Position numbers and translations under genes: made by a program. A stretch of 64,000 bases of DNA from Ezakiella coagulans (GTDB lineage Bacteria > Bacillota > Clostridia > Tissierellales > Peptoniphilaceae), in the NCBI RefSeq assembly GCF_003096635.1, contig NZ_QEKV01000001.1:195534-259533 (forward strand). Reading direction: 5' to 3'. Below, one piece after another: positions 20,001 to 29,353 of the stretch. How positions within the stretch are numbered: position 1 is the first letter of the stretch; every line of letters starts with the position of its first letter. A model generated the notes under the pieces. The model had not been told where the DNA came from and ran no database searches. It was given only the letters and a program-made list of their open reading frames with translations.

Positions 20001-20641
20001 TGAGACTAATATTATTAGGTGCACCGGGTGCCGGAAAAGGCACTCAAGCTATAGAAATTAAAGAAGAATTTAGTATTCCACATATTTCAACAGGTGACAT
20101 TTTTAGAGCAAATATTAAAGATGGAACAGAGCTTGGAAAAAAAGCAAAGGGATATATGGATGAAGGTAAACTTGTTCCTGACGAGCTGACAATTGAACTT
20201 GTGAAAGACAGACTAAGAAAAGACGATGCAAATAAGGGCTTTTTGTTGGATGGCTTTCCAAGAACAATTCCTCAAGCTGAAGCGCTTGACGGATTTTTGA
20301 AAGAAGAAGGAATCAAGCTTGACAGAGTTGTTAATATAGATGTAGACAAGAGTGTTCTACTTGACAGGATCACGGGTCGCCGTGTATGCAAAGATTGCAA
20401 GGCAAGCTTCCACATTGCCTTTAATCCTCCAAAGAAGGAAAACGTTTGTGACCACTGCGGAGGCGAGCTCATTCAAAGGGCTGATGATAATGAAGAAACG
20501 GTTAAGAATCGTATAGGTGTGTACGAAAGAGAAACCAGTCCATTAATCGACTATTACAACAAACAAGGACTTGTCCTTAACATTGATGGTAACAAGAGTC
20601 CAAAAGAAGTTACAAAAGAAATCTTCGAGGGTCTTAAGTAA
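20000..20641 (+). CDS. adk: adenylate kinase, zinc-LID type
   Basis: 213 residues. P-loop GAPGAGKGT spans residues 7-15, with GFPRT at 85-89. The LID domain carries four cysteines (C130, C133, C150, C153) for a structural zinc, as in many Gram-positive enzymes. It converts ATP and AMP to two ADP. The methionine aminopeptidase gene (map) that usually follows adk in this cluster is absent. Confidence 0.97.
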   Translation: MRLILLGAPGAGKGTQAIEIKEEFSIPHISTGDIFRANIKDGTELGKKAKGYMDEGKLVPDELTIELVKDRLRKDDANKGFLLDGFPRTIPQAEALDGFLKEEGIKLDRVVNIDVDKSVLLDRITGRRVCKDCKASFHIAFNPPKKENVCDHCGGELIQRADDNEETVKNRIGVYERETSPLIDYYNKQGLVLNIDGNKSPKEVTKEIFEGLK

Positions 20642-20644
20642 TCA

Positions 20645-20911
20645 ATGATAGAGAAGATAGTACCCGGACAAATTGTTAGAAGCAAGGCAGGTCACGATAT
20701 GTTTAAACATTTTGTGATTGTAGAAGTGGTTGATAATGATTTTGTTTTAATTTCAGATGGAAAAACCAGAAAGCTGGAAACGCCGAAGAAAAAGAAAATA
20801 AAACATTTGGCTATTTTAAATGACAATGCTTTTAAAGACGAATCATTTTCGTTAACAAACAAAAATTTAAAGAAACTAATGCAAAGGTACAACGAGGGGG
20901 ACAAGTATTAA
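20645..20911 (+). CDS. KOW-domain RNA-binding protein (L14e-like)
   Basis: 88 residues. The opening [19 protein letters not shown] is a KOW-type strand-loop, and a lysine-rich segment (PKKKKIKHL) follows. Small proteins of this type lie between adk/map and infA in many Clostridia and related lineages. The exact ribosomal or RNA role is not established. It starts three bases after adk and overlaps infA by one base. Confidence 0.8.
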   Translation: MIEKIVPGQIVRSKAGHDMFKHFVIVEVVDNDFVLISDGKTRKLETPKKKKIKHLAILNDNAFKDESFSLTNKNLKKLMQRYNEGDKY

Positions 20912-21129
20912 TGTCAAAAAAGAATACTATTGAGGTTGAGGGCGTTGTTGTAGATGCTCTCCCTAATGCTATTTTTAAAGTAAAACTTGATAATGGTTAT
21001 GAAATTATCGCGCATATTTCCGGTAAATTAAGAATGCACAATATTCGAGTTTTGCCGGGAGATAGAGTAAACTTGGAACTATCTCCATACGATCTTACCA
21101 AGGGCAGGATCACATGGAGAAACAAATAA
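20911..21129 (+). CDS. infA: translation initiation factor IF-1
   Basis: 72 residues, exact family length. OB-fold with [22 protein letters not shown] and the closing [16 protein letters not shown]. It binds the 30S A site during initiation. Confidence 0.97.
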   Translation: MSKKNTIEVEGVVVDALPNAIFKVKLDNGYEIIAHISGKLRMHNIRVLPGDRVNLELSPYDLTKGRITWRNK

Positions 21130-21148
21130 TTAAGGGGATGAAATAAAG

Positions 21149-21262
21149 ATGAAAGTAAGACCATCCGTAAAGAAAATTTGCGACAAATGCAAAATTATTA
21201 AAAGAGGCGGAAAAGTAATGGTAATCTGTGAAAACCCTAAACATAAACAAGTACAGGGTTAA
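21149..21262 (+). CDS. rpmJ: 50S ribosomal protein L36
   Basis: 37 codons plus stop. It reads [17 protein letters not shown]... with CxxC, then C27 and H32, the zinc-binding (C+) form. It lies between infA and rpsM as usual, with GGGG upstream. Confidence 0.95.
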   Translation: MKVRPSVKKICDKCKIIKRGGKVMVICENPKHKQVQG

Positions 21263-21276
21263 GGAGGCTAATTAAT

Positions 21277-21633
21277 ATGGCAAGAATTGCAGGTATCGAC
21301 CTTCCTAGAGATAAAAGAATCGAAATCGGTTTAACATACATCTTCGGAATTGGTAGAGTTACTTCAAAGAAAATTTTGACAGATGCCGGAGTTGATCCGG
21401 ATATTCGTGTACGTGATTTGACCGAAGCAGATGCTGCTAAAATCAGAGCTGCTATGGAACATATTAAGGTTGAAGGAGATCTTCGCCGTGATGTTGCTCT
21501 TAATATTAAGAGACTTCGCGAAATCGGTTCATACAGAGGTCAACGTCATAAGAGAAGTCTTCCGGTAAGAGGACAAAGAACAAAGACGAACGCTAGGACA
21601 AGAAAAGGTCCGGGACAAGCCGGTAAAAAATAA
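21277..21633 (+). CDS. rpsM: 30S ribosomal protein S13
   Basis: 118 residues. It opens [20 protein letters not shown], and the [20 protein letters not shown] tail contacts P-site tRNA. First ribosomal protein gene of the alpha section. Confidence 0.97.
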   Translation: MARIAGIDLPRDKRIEIGLTYIFGIGRVTSKKILTDAGVDPDIRVRDLTEADAAKIRAAMEHIKVEGDLRRDVALNIKRLREIGSYRGQRHKRSLPVRGQRTKTNARTRKGPGQAGKK

Positions 21634-21646
21634 GGAGGGATAAATC

Positions 21647-22045
21647 TTGGCAAGTAATAAAGGAAAGGCTACTAGAGTTAAAAGAAGAGCCAGAAAAAAT
21701 ATAGAAAAAGGTCAAGCCCATATCTCTTCATCATTTAACAATACAATGGTGTCTTTGACAGATATGCAAGGCAATCTGATTTCATGGGCAAGTGCCGGAG
21801 GACTCGGATTTAGAGGCTCAAGAAAAAGTACTCCATTTGCTGCACAAGAAGCTGCTGAAACTGCTTCAAAGAAAGCAATGGAACATGGTTTAAAGACGGT
21901 GGAAGTTTATGTTAAAGGACCTGGTTCAGGAAGAGAAGCTGCTATCAGAGCTCTTCAAGCATCAGGACTTGAAGTTACATCTATCAAAGACGTAACACCT
22001 ATTCCACATAACGGATGCAGACCTCCTAAACGCAGAAGAGTTTAG
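21647..22045 (+). CDS. rpsK: 30S ribosomal protein S11
   Basis: 132 residues with a TTG start at 21647 (AAGGAGGG upstream). It has [14 protein letters not shown] in the middle and the [15 protein letters not shown] terminus, with an NG site that is isomerised to isoaspartate in other bacteria. rpsD, which follows rpsK in many Clostridia, is absent here. Confidence 0.96.
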   Translation: MASNKGKATRVKRRARKNIEKGQAHISSSFNNTMVSLTDMQGNLISWASAGGLGFRGSRKSTPFAAQEAAETASKKAMEHGLKTVEVYVKGPGSGREAAIRALQASGLEVTSIKDVTPIPHNGCRPPKRRRV

Positions 22046-22072
22046 GGATTAATCTTGCAAGGAGGGAACCTT

Positions 22073-23026
22073 ATGGAAATTGAAAAGCCTATTATCGAAA
22101 TTTTAGATATGAGCGAGGACAAGAGCTACGCTAAAATCTCTATCGAGCCGCTTGAAAGAGGATATGGAACTACTTTAGGAAACTCAATGAGAAGGGTACT
22201 TCTATCAAGTCTTCCGGGAAGCAGCATTTCTAATATTCGAATTCAAGGAGTTCTTCATGAATTTTCAACTATTGAAGGTGTTTATGAAGATGTTCCGGAA
22301 ATTATTCTAAATATAAAGAACTTGGCTATAAAAAGCTATACAAAAGAACCACAAAAACTTCTTATCGATGTAAAGGGCCCGAAGGAAGTTACAGGGGCGG
22401 ACATTATTACAGGAACGGACTGTGATATTATTAATAAAGATTTAAAAATCGCAACCGTAAATAAAAATGGACACCTAGTCATTGAAATGGACCTTACACA
22501 CGGCAGAGGTTATGTGCTCCAAGAAAAGAATAAAGAAGCTTTAAAAGAATCCACATCCATAGGGGATATTCCAATCGACTCAGAATTTACACCTGTAAAG
22601 AAAGTGAATTTCAAAATTGAAAACACTAGAGTCGGACAAATTACAGACTATGACAGATTGGTTTTGGAAATTTGGACGAATGGAACCATAAACGCGGATG
22701 AAGCGGCCTCCTTGGGCGCAAGAATTTTAATCGAACATTTAAGTCTCATAAGCGGTCTATGCGAAAATATGGACCAAGGTGGGATATTAAAATTAAGAGA
22801 TGATCGTGCAAAGCAAAGATATTTGAAGATGTCAATTGAAGAACTTGATTTGAGCGTTCGTTCATTCAACAGTTTGAAGAGAGCAAACATCAACACAGTT
22901 GCTGAACTTACAGAAAAGTCGGAAGACGATATGTTAAAAGTCAGAAACCTTGGAAGAAAAAGTTTGGAAGAAGTCATCAACAAATTGGCTGAATACGGTC
23001 TTAGTTTAAAAGAAACTGAAAGTTAA
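22073..23026 (+). CDS. rpoA: RNA polymerase alpha subunit
   Basis: 317 residues from the ATG at 22073, with GGAGGG eight bases upstream; the TTG at 22055 would put the ribosome site inside the gene. The N-terminal dimerisation domain includes LERGYGTTLGNSMRRVLL. The C-terminal domain (SIEELDLSVRSFNSLKRA onward) binds UP elements and activators. Confidence 0.97.
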   Translation: MEIEKPIIEILDMSEDKSYAKISIEPLERGYGTTLGNSMRRVLLSSLPGSSISNIRIQGVLHEFSTIEGVYEDVPEIILNIKNLAIKSYTKEPQKLLIDVKGPKEVTGADIITGTDCDIINKDLKIATVNKNGHLVIEMDLTHGRGYVLQEKNKEALKESTSIGDIPIDSEFTPVKKVNFKIENTRVGQITDYDRLVLEIWTNGTINADEAASLGARILIEHLSLISGLCENMDQGGILKLRDDRAKQRYLKMSIEELDLSVRSFNSLKRANINTVAELTEKSEDDMLKVRNLGRKSLEEVINKLAEYGLSLKETES

Positions 23027-23038
23027 GGAGGGTTATTA

Positions 23039-23377
23039 ATGGCACAAAGAAAGCTTGGCAGAAGATCTGACCACAGAATGGCAATGCTTAGAAACCTTAC
23101 AACCTCTCTCTTATTAAATGGACGTGTTGTTACAACAGTCACAAGAGCAAAAGAATTGAGAAAACTTGCAGATAATATGATCACTCTTGGTAAAAGAGGC
23201 GATCTTCACGCAATAAGACAAGTCAATTCTTTCCTATTTAATAATGAAGCGGCAAAGAAGGTTTTCACTGAATACAATACTAAATATGCCGATAGAAAAG
23301 GTGGATACACAAGAATCATTAAAACAGGTGTTCGTCGTGGCGATGCATCGGAAATGTGTATTATTGAATTGGTATAA
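23039..23377 (+). CDS. rplQ: 50S ribosomal protein L17
   Basis: 112 residues, last gene of the supercluster. The [20 protein letters not shown] opening and the R-x-GYTRIIK segment are typical. A terminator follows 12 bases after the stop. Confidence 0.97.
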   Translation: MAQRKLGRRSDHRMAMLRNLTTSLLLNGRVVTTVTRAKELRKLADNMITLGKRGDLHAIRQVNSFLFNNEAAKKVFTEYNTKYADRKGGYTRIIKTGVRRGDASEMCIIELV

Positions 23378-23389
23378 GATGGAAATGAT

Positions 23390-23415
23390 AAAAGGGGCAT
23401 TATGCTCCTTTTTTT
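23390..23415 (+). terminator. terminator of the ribosomal supercluster
   Basis: Stem AAAAGGGGCA / TGCTCCTTTT (one G-T pair), TTA loop, then a run of T. The T run is also the left end of repeat element D. Confidence 0.85.
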
Positions 23416-23554
23416 ATTTGCGGCTATTTGCGGTCTATTTTGCGACCTGCTTGCAAACTTCAATTATTTGATTGCTCGGAGTGCAATTGAGCACACCTGC
23501 GCAATCAAAAATTAAGTTTGCGGCGCATCTCATCAAAATATCATCGCAAATAAA
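23413..23554. repeat. inverted-repeat element D, long form
   Basis: Ends TTTATTTGCG and CGCAAATAAA are perfect inverted repeats. The 142-bp body contains TTGCGGTCTATTTTGCGAC, also present in the 63-bp form at 25148-25210. The element sits directly on the rplQ terminator. The rest of 23555-24134 has no gene. Confidence 0.65.
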
Positions 23555-23611
23555 AGTGTGTATTAATTGTATAAATATTTAGACGCAACTCAACAATTTT
23601 TGTATGGAGAA

Positions 23612-23665
23612 CGTAACGGCTGGCATACGTTGTGTCGTAAGACACAACGATGTCCTGCCGCCATG
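23612..23665. repeat. GGCTGGCAT hairpin, inverted orientation
   Basis: Reverse-oriented copy of the hairpin family seen at 3908, 6267 and 9220. Its tip is a perfect CGTTGTGTC GTAA GACACAACG stem-loop. Confidence 0.75.
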
Positions 23666-24134
23666 AGGGAGAATAATTGGGATAATTTTTAAAAACAAAT
23701 AATGATGGGTGAATTTATATATTGTAAGAGTTTTTGAGATAGATAATTTATAAACCCCGTTGTTGGTGATAATACATATTCAATATACACAAAAATGGTC
23801 GTCGGGATGTAACCCGTCGAATAAGTAATGATAAGATTATTAAATAATAGTATGTCTATAAATAAATCAAATACTATGACTTGATTTTTTTTTAAAAAGA
23901 TTTATAATAAATATGGATTAATATTATTCTAATATTAAAATTGATTGTTAATAAAATTAATTTTTTGGAATTAGCTTTATAAGTTTAAAGATAGGGAAGA
24001 TATTTTTTCAAGAAGAATACAAGGCTGACACAAAGTTTATAAGTATGGATTATCTAAATCATTGGTATAGTTTTGTCAGTAAAATTTGAAAAAGATTTAG
24101 AATAAATTTTAGGATTTTAAGGAGGAGAAAGATT

Positions 24135-24536
24135 ATGGAAGAATATAAACCGGAAGTAAAATTGATTAAGTGGCAGACAATAATAACATTAATATTCGCG
24201 GTTGTTTTAGTATTATTTGCGGTTTCTCTTTACAAGGATATTGCTATAAGAAAGCCGGTAAATAAACTCGGGAATACTTTGTTTCATGCGGAGTATGCCG
24301 AGCGTGTCGATGATGAAAGCAAAAAATACGCTTTCGAAAATGAAGACCGCAGATTATTTATATCTCATAAGGACATTGAGCTTTATGATTTGGAAGGCGA
24401 GTATAATTTCTATGATGAAAATGGAAAGCTTTTGGATAAATTCGAAATCTACAATTCCTCCGAAGGGCTTGTAATAAAAAAAGATAGATTTATGCACAAA
24501 AGTTTATTTGCAAAGATTGAGTTTAAAGAAATGTAG
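24135..24536 (+). CDS. single-pass membrane protein, unknown
   Basis: 133 residues, not recognised. One membrane helix (about 13-33), a short basic cytosolic start, then an external domain of about 95 residues rich in acidic and aromatic residues. AAGGAGGAG precedes the ATG. It is followed 24 bases later by a lipoprotein gene in the same direction; the two probably share a transcript and could act together at the cell surface. Confidence 0.7.
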   Translation: MEEYKPEVKLIKWQTIITLIFAVVLVLFAVSLYKDIAIRKPVNKLGNTLFHAEYAERVDDESKKYAFENEDRRLFISHKDIELYDLEGEYNFYDENGKLLDKFEIYNSSEGLVIKKDRFMHKSLFAKIEFKEM

Positions 24537-24560
24537 GATTATAGTAAAAAGGAGATTAAC

Positions 24561-25142
24561 ATGCAAAGAAAATTTAGAGAAAGAGTATTAATATTTTTAT
24601 CGATATCCATGGCTTCAATGCTATTTGGATGCGGTTCAAATAACGGAGCGAAAGACAATTCAAAGAGTGATGAGTTTAAAACATTTGAGGTCAGTTTTTA
24701 CAAAGAACAGCTTGCGGATGATTTTTACAATAACGGAGATTGGTTTTTTGTAAATGATGAAGTTTTTAAGGAGAATTTTTTCGAACTACAAAAGGATGAA
24801 AAGCCGAAATTGAGCGAAAATCTCTCGAGTAAAGTGGAATGTAAAATAAAAAAAGCGGACAGCTATAAAATCGTATTTCCGGAAAATGAATTGATTGGAC
24901 AGTGGGCGATTGATGACGGTGTGGAAGTGACGGAAATGGTTTATTATATTCCGGGAGACGTAAGAGATGAGTTTAAAACCGGACCGACAGGCAAATCGAC
25001 TGTAAACCATCAATTCTATATTGAGAACGCCAAGGATATCAAGACTATAAGATTTAAGCTTTTGGATAGAAAAGATGTGGATACAGACGTTTCGTTTGAA
25101 GAAGCGGAAGGGAAGATAGAAGTTGTTTTTGAAGTAGAATAG
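24561..25142 (+). CDS. lipoprotein, unknown function
   Basis: 193 residues. A basic start and hydrophobic stretch end in the lipobox LFGC, so the mature protein is lipid-anchored at the cysteine after about 23 residues. The remainder is charged, with no domain I recognise. AAGGAG precedes the ATG. The stop codon is followed within six bases by repeat element D (short form). Confidence 0.75.
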   Translation: MQRKFRERVLIFLSISMASMLFGCGSNNGAKDNSKSDEFKTFEVSFYKEQLADDFYNNGDWFFVNDEVFKENFFELQKDEKPKLSENLSSKVECKIKKADSYKIVFPENELIGQWAIDDGVEVTEMVYYIPGDVRDEFKTGPTGKSTVNHQFYIENAKDIKTIRFKLLDRKDVDTDVSFEEAEGKIEVVFEVE

Positions 25143-25147
25143 GGGGA

Positions 25148-25210
25148 TTATTTGCGGATCTTTTGCGGTCTATTTTGCGACGCATATAATCAAAATCTCT
25201 CGCAAATAAA
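25148..25210. repeat. inverted-repeat element D, short form
   Basis: Ends TTATTTGCG / CGCAAATAA. It shares the inner TTTTGCGGTCTATTTTGCGA with the long form at 23413 but lacks about 80 bp of its centre. Confidence 0.65.
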
Positions 25211-25250
25211 ATTGAATGTTGATTGTAGAAACTGGTAAACGTTGTTTGTA

Positions 25251-25272
25251 GCGTCGGGTTACATCCCGACGC
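25251..25272. repeat. GCGTCGGG hairpin
   Basis: Perfect 8-bp stem GCGTCGGG / CCCGACGC with TTACAT loop, in inverted orientation relative to 25550. Confidence 0.75.
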
Positions 25273-25549
25273 ATGGGATATGAGTTAATATACGATTGCG
25301 ATTGATGCCATTTAAAAATAAATAAATGTTGTATTACCGACCAGTTTTTTTATCCATCGAACAGAAATCTTTGATTTCGTCGTGAGATGAGATAAAAAGG
25401 TGTATCGCCGCCAAGATGGAGAATGGGTGGAAAAATTTTTAAAAACACACAATGATGGGTGAATTTATAAATTGAATTAATTGTTGGGTTTACATTATAT
25501 ATACACACCGTTGTTGGTAATAATACATATTCAATATACACAAAAATGG

Positions 25550-25571
25550 GCGTCGGGATGTAACCCGACGC
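25550..25571. repeat. GCGTCGGG hairpin
   Basis: Perfect 8-bp stem with ATGTAA loop, preceded by ACACAAAAATGG. The surrounding 25320-25560 block matches the flank near 23750-23815. Confidence 0.75.
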
Positions 25572-25696
25572 TACTTTTTTGGAAACGTAAGACGATAGAT
25601 TTATGAATTATAAATATTATAAACGGCGTAAATAGAAAAATGTGAAAATAAATGTATGGATGTGTTTTATTTATGTATAAGATGACAGAATTTGTA

Positions 25697-25718
25697 GCGT
25701 CGCATTACATTGCGACGC
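25697..25718. repeat. GCGTCGCA hairpin (compensated variant)
   Basis: Stem GCGTCGCA / TGCGACGC: the two bases nearest the loop differ from the GCGTCGGG copies, and the opposite arm changes to match. Same TTACAT loop and flanks. Confidence 0.7.
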
Positions 25719-25788
25719 ATGAGATATAGATAAACACACGGCGTCTGAACGATTAAAATAACAAGTGAATAAACGCCACAGGTAGTAA

Positions 25789-25925
25789 CCGTCGCTCAGT
25801 CGACGTCTACGGCTCATTTCTACTATTCGTCGAAATGTATCCGGACGTCTATGCGGAAGACCTACCATCGTGTTTTTGATTTTTCAAATCAAAAAGCACG
25901 GGTTAGGGCTATCATATTGCGACGC
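25789..25925 (-). repeat. inserted cassette E, copy 2
   Basis: Inverted copy of 8960-9100, with the AAATCAAAAA-type palindrome near 25878-25900, lying between hairpin arms. No gene is supported in 25143-26142. Confidence 0.65.
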
Positions 25926-26056
25926 ATGAGATATAGACAAACATACGCGTATAAGCGATTTAAAAATATAAAACAATTAACACCTCACAAAACAATCTCG
26001 CAACTCTCCCACACCTCAATATCAATTTATTAATTATTTTGATGTAAGTTTTATGC

Positions 26057-26085
26057 TTGTAATCACATTTTAAAAGTGTTAGAAT
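26057..26085 (+). promoter_or_regulatory. promoter of the PepC-like pair
   Basis: TTGTAA (26057-26062), 17 bases, TAGAAT (26080-26085), 58 bases before the first start codon. Confidence 0.6.
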
Positions 26086-26142
26086 AAAAGTTATAGAAGA
26101 AATTTGAAAGGTGAGCTTTCAAAATGATATAAGGAGGATTTT

Positions 26143-27462
26143 ATGGATAGAGAAATTACGAAAGACATGCTCAAAGAGTTCAAAGAAAATTATGATAAGA
26201 ACTTCAGCAGGATGTCTCAAAATGCGGTTGCATCGGTTGGTATTATGGATGCGTCCATAAATTATGAATTGGTAAATAAAAATCCGAATGTTTTTTCAAA
26301 GGAATTGAAAATCGGAAAGATTACAAATCAAAAGCAATCGGGCAGATGTTGGATGTTTGCCGGTTTAAATACTTTAAAGGTGAGCGTTTTGAAGAATTTC
26401 AATCTTCAAGATATTAAATTTTCACACAATTATCTTTATTTCTTCGACAAGCTCGAACGTGCAAACCAATATTTGGACGATGTTATTGAGTTGAAAGATA
26501 AAGATTTGGATGACAGATTAAATAGAAATGTTGTTTTTTATGCTGCAGATGACGGTGCTTGGTGGACAACTTTCCAACGTCTTGTCTCAAAATACGGAAT
26601 TGTTCCTGAGTATGCATATCCGGATTCAAAGAATGTAAGTCGCACAAATGATTTGATTGACAATCTCGACAAGAGATTAAAGATTGCGGCAAAGGCAATA
26701 AGAGATGCTTTTAAAGAAGGCAGAGAATCCGAAATCGAATGCATCAAGGAAAAGGCAATGAAGGATGTGTATAGAATTACCGCGATTTCATTGGGCGTTC
26801 CACCAAAGAGATTTGATCTTTGCGTAAAAGACAAGGACAATAAATTGATTGAAAGAAGAAATATTTCTCCGATTGAATTCTACAATGAATTTTTCAAGGA
26901 AGATGTTTCGGAATATGTTGAACTTGGAAATTATCCGGGCAAAAACAAAGAAGAAAATGTTCTTTATGAAAGAGTTTTCATTCAACAAAGAATCGGTGGC
27001 AGCTTGAGATATGTAAATGTTTCGATTGCAAGAATGAAGGAAATTGTTATGTCGATGATCGACGCCGGCGAACCGGTTTGGTTTGCGTGTGACGTGGGCA
27101 AGGATTCTTTGATTTCAAGAGACGGTCTTGACACGGGATTTATGCTCTACAATATTCTCGACAGGGATTCACTTTTTGGAGTTGACACAAAGACGAACAA
27201 GGTCCAAAGAATGGAAACTCGCGAATCCGAAGCTACACACGCTATGGTTATTGTGGGATATGATAATTCTTCAAAGGGACTCAGATTTAAGGTTCAAAAT
27301 TCATGGGGCGAAAAGGCAGGACTTGCAGGCTATCTTGTTATGGATGAAGCATGGTTTGACAACTATGCTTATGAAATCATTCCTAAAAAATCTTTCCTTA
27401 ACAAGGAAGAACTTGCTGCATTTAACAAAGAACCTGTAAAACTACTACCTTGGGAACTCTAG
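26143..27462 (+). CDS. pepC: aminopeptidase C / bleomycin hydrolase (C1B peptidase)
   Basis: 439 residues, usual family length. Papain-type catalytic residues are present: C69 in NQKQSGRCWMF, H366 in ATHAMVIVG and N386 in QNSWG. Known members are hexameric cytosolic aminopeptidases whose C-terminus regulates trimming; this C-terminus ends PWEL. It probably finishes breakdown of imported peptides. AAGGAGG precedes the ATG. A paralog follows nine bases later. Confidence 0.93.
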   Translation: MDREITKDMLKEFKENYDKNFSRMSQNAVASVGIMDASINYELVNKNPNVFSKELKIGKITNQKQSGRCWMFAGLNTLKVSVLKNFNLQDIKFSHNYLYFFDKLERANQYLDDVIELKDKDLDDRLNRNVVFYAADDGAWWTTFQRLVSKYGIVPEYAYPDSKNVSRTNDLIDNLDKRLKIAAKAIRDAFKEGRESEIECIKEKAMKDVYRITAISLGVPPKRFDLCVKDKDNKLIERRNISPIEFYNEFFKEDVSEYVELGNYPGKNKEENVLYERVFIQQRIGGSLRYVNVSIARMKEIVMSMIDAGEPVWFACDVGKDSLISRDGLDTGFMLYNILDRDSLFGVDTKTNKVQRMETRESEATHAMVIVGYDNSSKGLRFKVQNSWGEKAGLAGYLVMDEAWFDNYAYEIIPKKSFLNKEELAAFNKEPVKLLPWEL

Positions 27463-27471
27463 GAGGAAATT

Positions 27472-28803
27472 ATGACGAGATTAAGTATTGATAAAATAAA
27501 TGAATATGAAAAAGAATTTTTAGAAGACAAGAGAAATATCGTAGCAATGAACGCCGCAACATATAACGGAGTTCAAAAGGTTGCAAGAGATGTGAATGCG
27601 CTGAAAAATGAACCGTTCGCTTTTAATGTGGATATTAAAAACGGCGAAGTTACAAACCAAAAGCAATCAGGCAGATGCTGGATGTTTGCTTCGATGAATG
27701 TTTTGAGAAATATCGTGATTAAAAAGTTCAATCTTGAAAACTTTGAACTTTCACAAAGCTACACATTGTTTTGGGACAAACTCGAAAGATGCAATTACTA
27801 TATGGAAGCGGTAATCGAAAAGGCAAATGAACCACTTGAAGACAGAGTTATGGACTATCTTATGTCGGACTTGTTGTCGGACGGCGGACAATGGGATATG
27901 TTTGTGAATATCGTAAAAAAATACGGACTTGTTCCAAAATATGCATATCCTGAATCCCAAACTTCATCTGCAACTGTTCAACTGAACAAATATCTCTGTA
28001 AAATTTTGAGAAAATATACAACTGAACTTAGAGACGCAGTGCAAAATGAAGGCGTGAAAAAGGCAAGAGAGTTAAAAGAAGAAGTTTTGAAAGACGTCTA
28101 CAATGTTTTGACTTCAACACTTGGACAAATGCCGGAAAAATTTGACGTGGTTCTTCACGACAAAGACGGAAAACTTATTGAAGACAAGGGCATGGACGCA
28201 CACAGCTTCTTTGACAAATATATCGGCGTAGAAATTGATCAATATATTTCATTAATCAACTCACCGACAGAAGATAAACCTTTCAACCAAACATATACCA
28301 TAAAATATCTTGGAAACATTATTGAAGGTAAAATTGTAAAGCACTTGAATCTTCCTATCGAAGAACTTAAAAAAGCTGCCGTAAAACAATTAAAAGACGG
28401 ATATCCTGTTTGGTTCGGTTGCGACGTAGGACGCTCATCTGTAGTGGAAGATGAAAGAGCAATGCTCGACACAAAAGCTGTCGACTACGAATCCCTCTTC
28501 AACGTCGACTTGAAACTTTCAAAAGAAGACGCCCTTGACTACGGCTACTCGATGATGACACACGCAATGACCTTCACCGGAGTTCAAATGAATGGCAATG
28601 AAGCTCTAAGATTCAAAGTTGAAAACTCATGGGGAGAAAAATTCGGCTACAAAGGTCACTTTGTCATGACTTCAGACTGGTTCGACCAATACGTCTACCA
28701 AGTCGTCGTCAACAAAAAATACTTGCCGGAAAAACTCAGAAAAGCTTATGAGAAAAAAGCAATAGAGTTAAGCCCATGGGACCCAATGGGCTCCCTAGCA
28801 TAA
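27472..28803 (+). CDS. second aminopeptidase C / bleomycin hydrolase paralog
   Basis: 443 residues. C69, H364 (MTHAMTFTG) and N385 (ENSWGEK) form an intact catalytic set. The N-terminal 60 residues and the central region differ clearly from its neighbour, so this is an old duplication, not a recent one. Its C-terminus is longer (PWDPMGSLA), and tail length governs exo- versus endo-cutting in this family. Same operon and ribosome site type (AGGAGG). Confidence 0.92.
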   Translation: MTRLSIDKINEYEKEFLEDKRNIVAMNAATYNGVQKVARDVNALKNEPFAFNVDIKNGEVTNQKQSGRCWMFASMNVLRNIVIKKFNLENFELSQSYTLFWDKLERCNYYMEAVIEKANEPLEDRVMDYLMSDLLSDGGQWDMFVNIVKKYGLVPKYAYPESQTSSATVQLNKYLCKILRKYTTELRDAVQNEGVKKARELKEEVLKDVYNVLTSTLGQMPEKFDVVLHDKDGKLIEDKGMDAHSFFDKYIGVEIDQYISLINSPTEDKPFNQTYTIKYLGNIIEGKIVKHLNLPIEELKKAAVKQLKDGYPVWFGCDVGRSSVVEDERAMLDTKAVDYESLFNVDLKLSKEDALDYGYSMMTHAMTFTGVQMNGNEALRFKVENSWGEKFGYKGHFVMTSDWFDQYVYQVVVNKKYLPEKLRKAYEKKAIELSPWDPMGSLA

Positions 28804-28840
28804 ATTGCAACTAAATTTGCGACCTTGCGGTCTGAAATTC

Positions 28841-28890
28841 AAAAAATACCTCTCGACGTACATTTTAAGTACGACTCGAGGTATTTTTTT
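28841..28890 (+). terminator. terminator of the PepC-like pair
   Basis: AAAAAATACCTC pairs with GAGGTATTTTTT, with further pairing toward a 7-base loop, then T residues. Confidence 0.8.
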
Positions 28891-28939
28891 CTTTCATCCC
28901 ACAATCTCATCAAATTTAGAGTGCAATTTGGTGAGATAT

Positions 28940-28977
28940 AATACCTTGGGAACAATGTGTTTCCAAGGTATTTTTTG
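28940..28977. terminator. ATACCTTGGGAA-type terminator module
   Basis: ATACCTTGGGAA / TTCCAAGGTAT hairpin plus T run. The same module recurs at 30816, 35271, 40899, 42997 and 56489. Here it follows a terminator, so it may serve no gene. Confidence 0.6.
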
Positions 28978-28989
28978 TGGGAGCTTTTG

Positions 28990-29055
28990 TACGCGACGTA
29001 GCGGCTGGCATACGTTACGACGTAAGGAGTAACGATGTCCTGACGCCATATATGA
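28990..29055. repeat. GCGGCTGGCAT hairpin, inverted orientation
   Basis: Reverse copy of the hairpin family, ending in GCCATATATGACG. The adjoining sequence to about 29200 matches flanks of other copies. No gene is seen in 28804-29353. Confidence 0.7.
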
Positions 29056-29353
29056 CGTTTGTGTTTTGAAGAACATTACCAACAACGCTGTGTTGCAAAA
29101 TATATAAACATACCTAATCATATAATACATAAACCTTTATTCGCTCTGTACGCTTCCCAACGCCCATTTTTGTGTGTTTAGAATATGTAGACAAACTAAC
29201 CAATTTGATTATAACGAAGATCGAAAATTTATAATTATAACATCAATTAGGAGCAAACTAATATTTATGTTATAATACTATTAAAAGCTATAAATTTTGA
29301 TGTACTTCAATTAAAATGACATACATAAATTCAATTAAAACGGGAGACAATAT

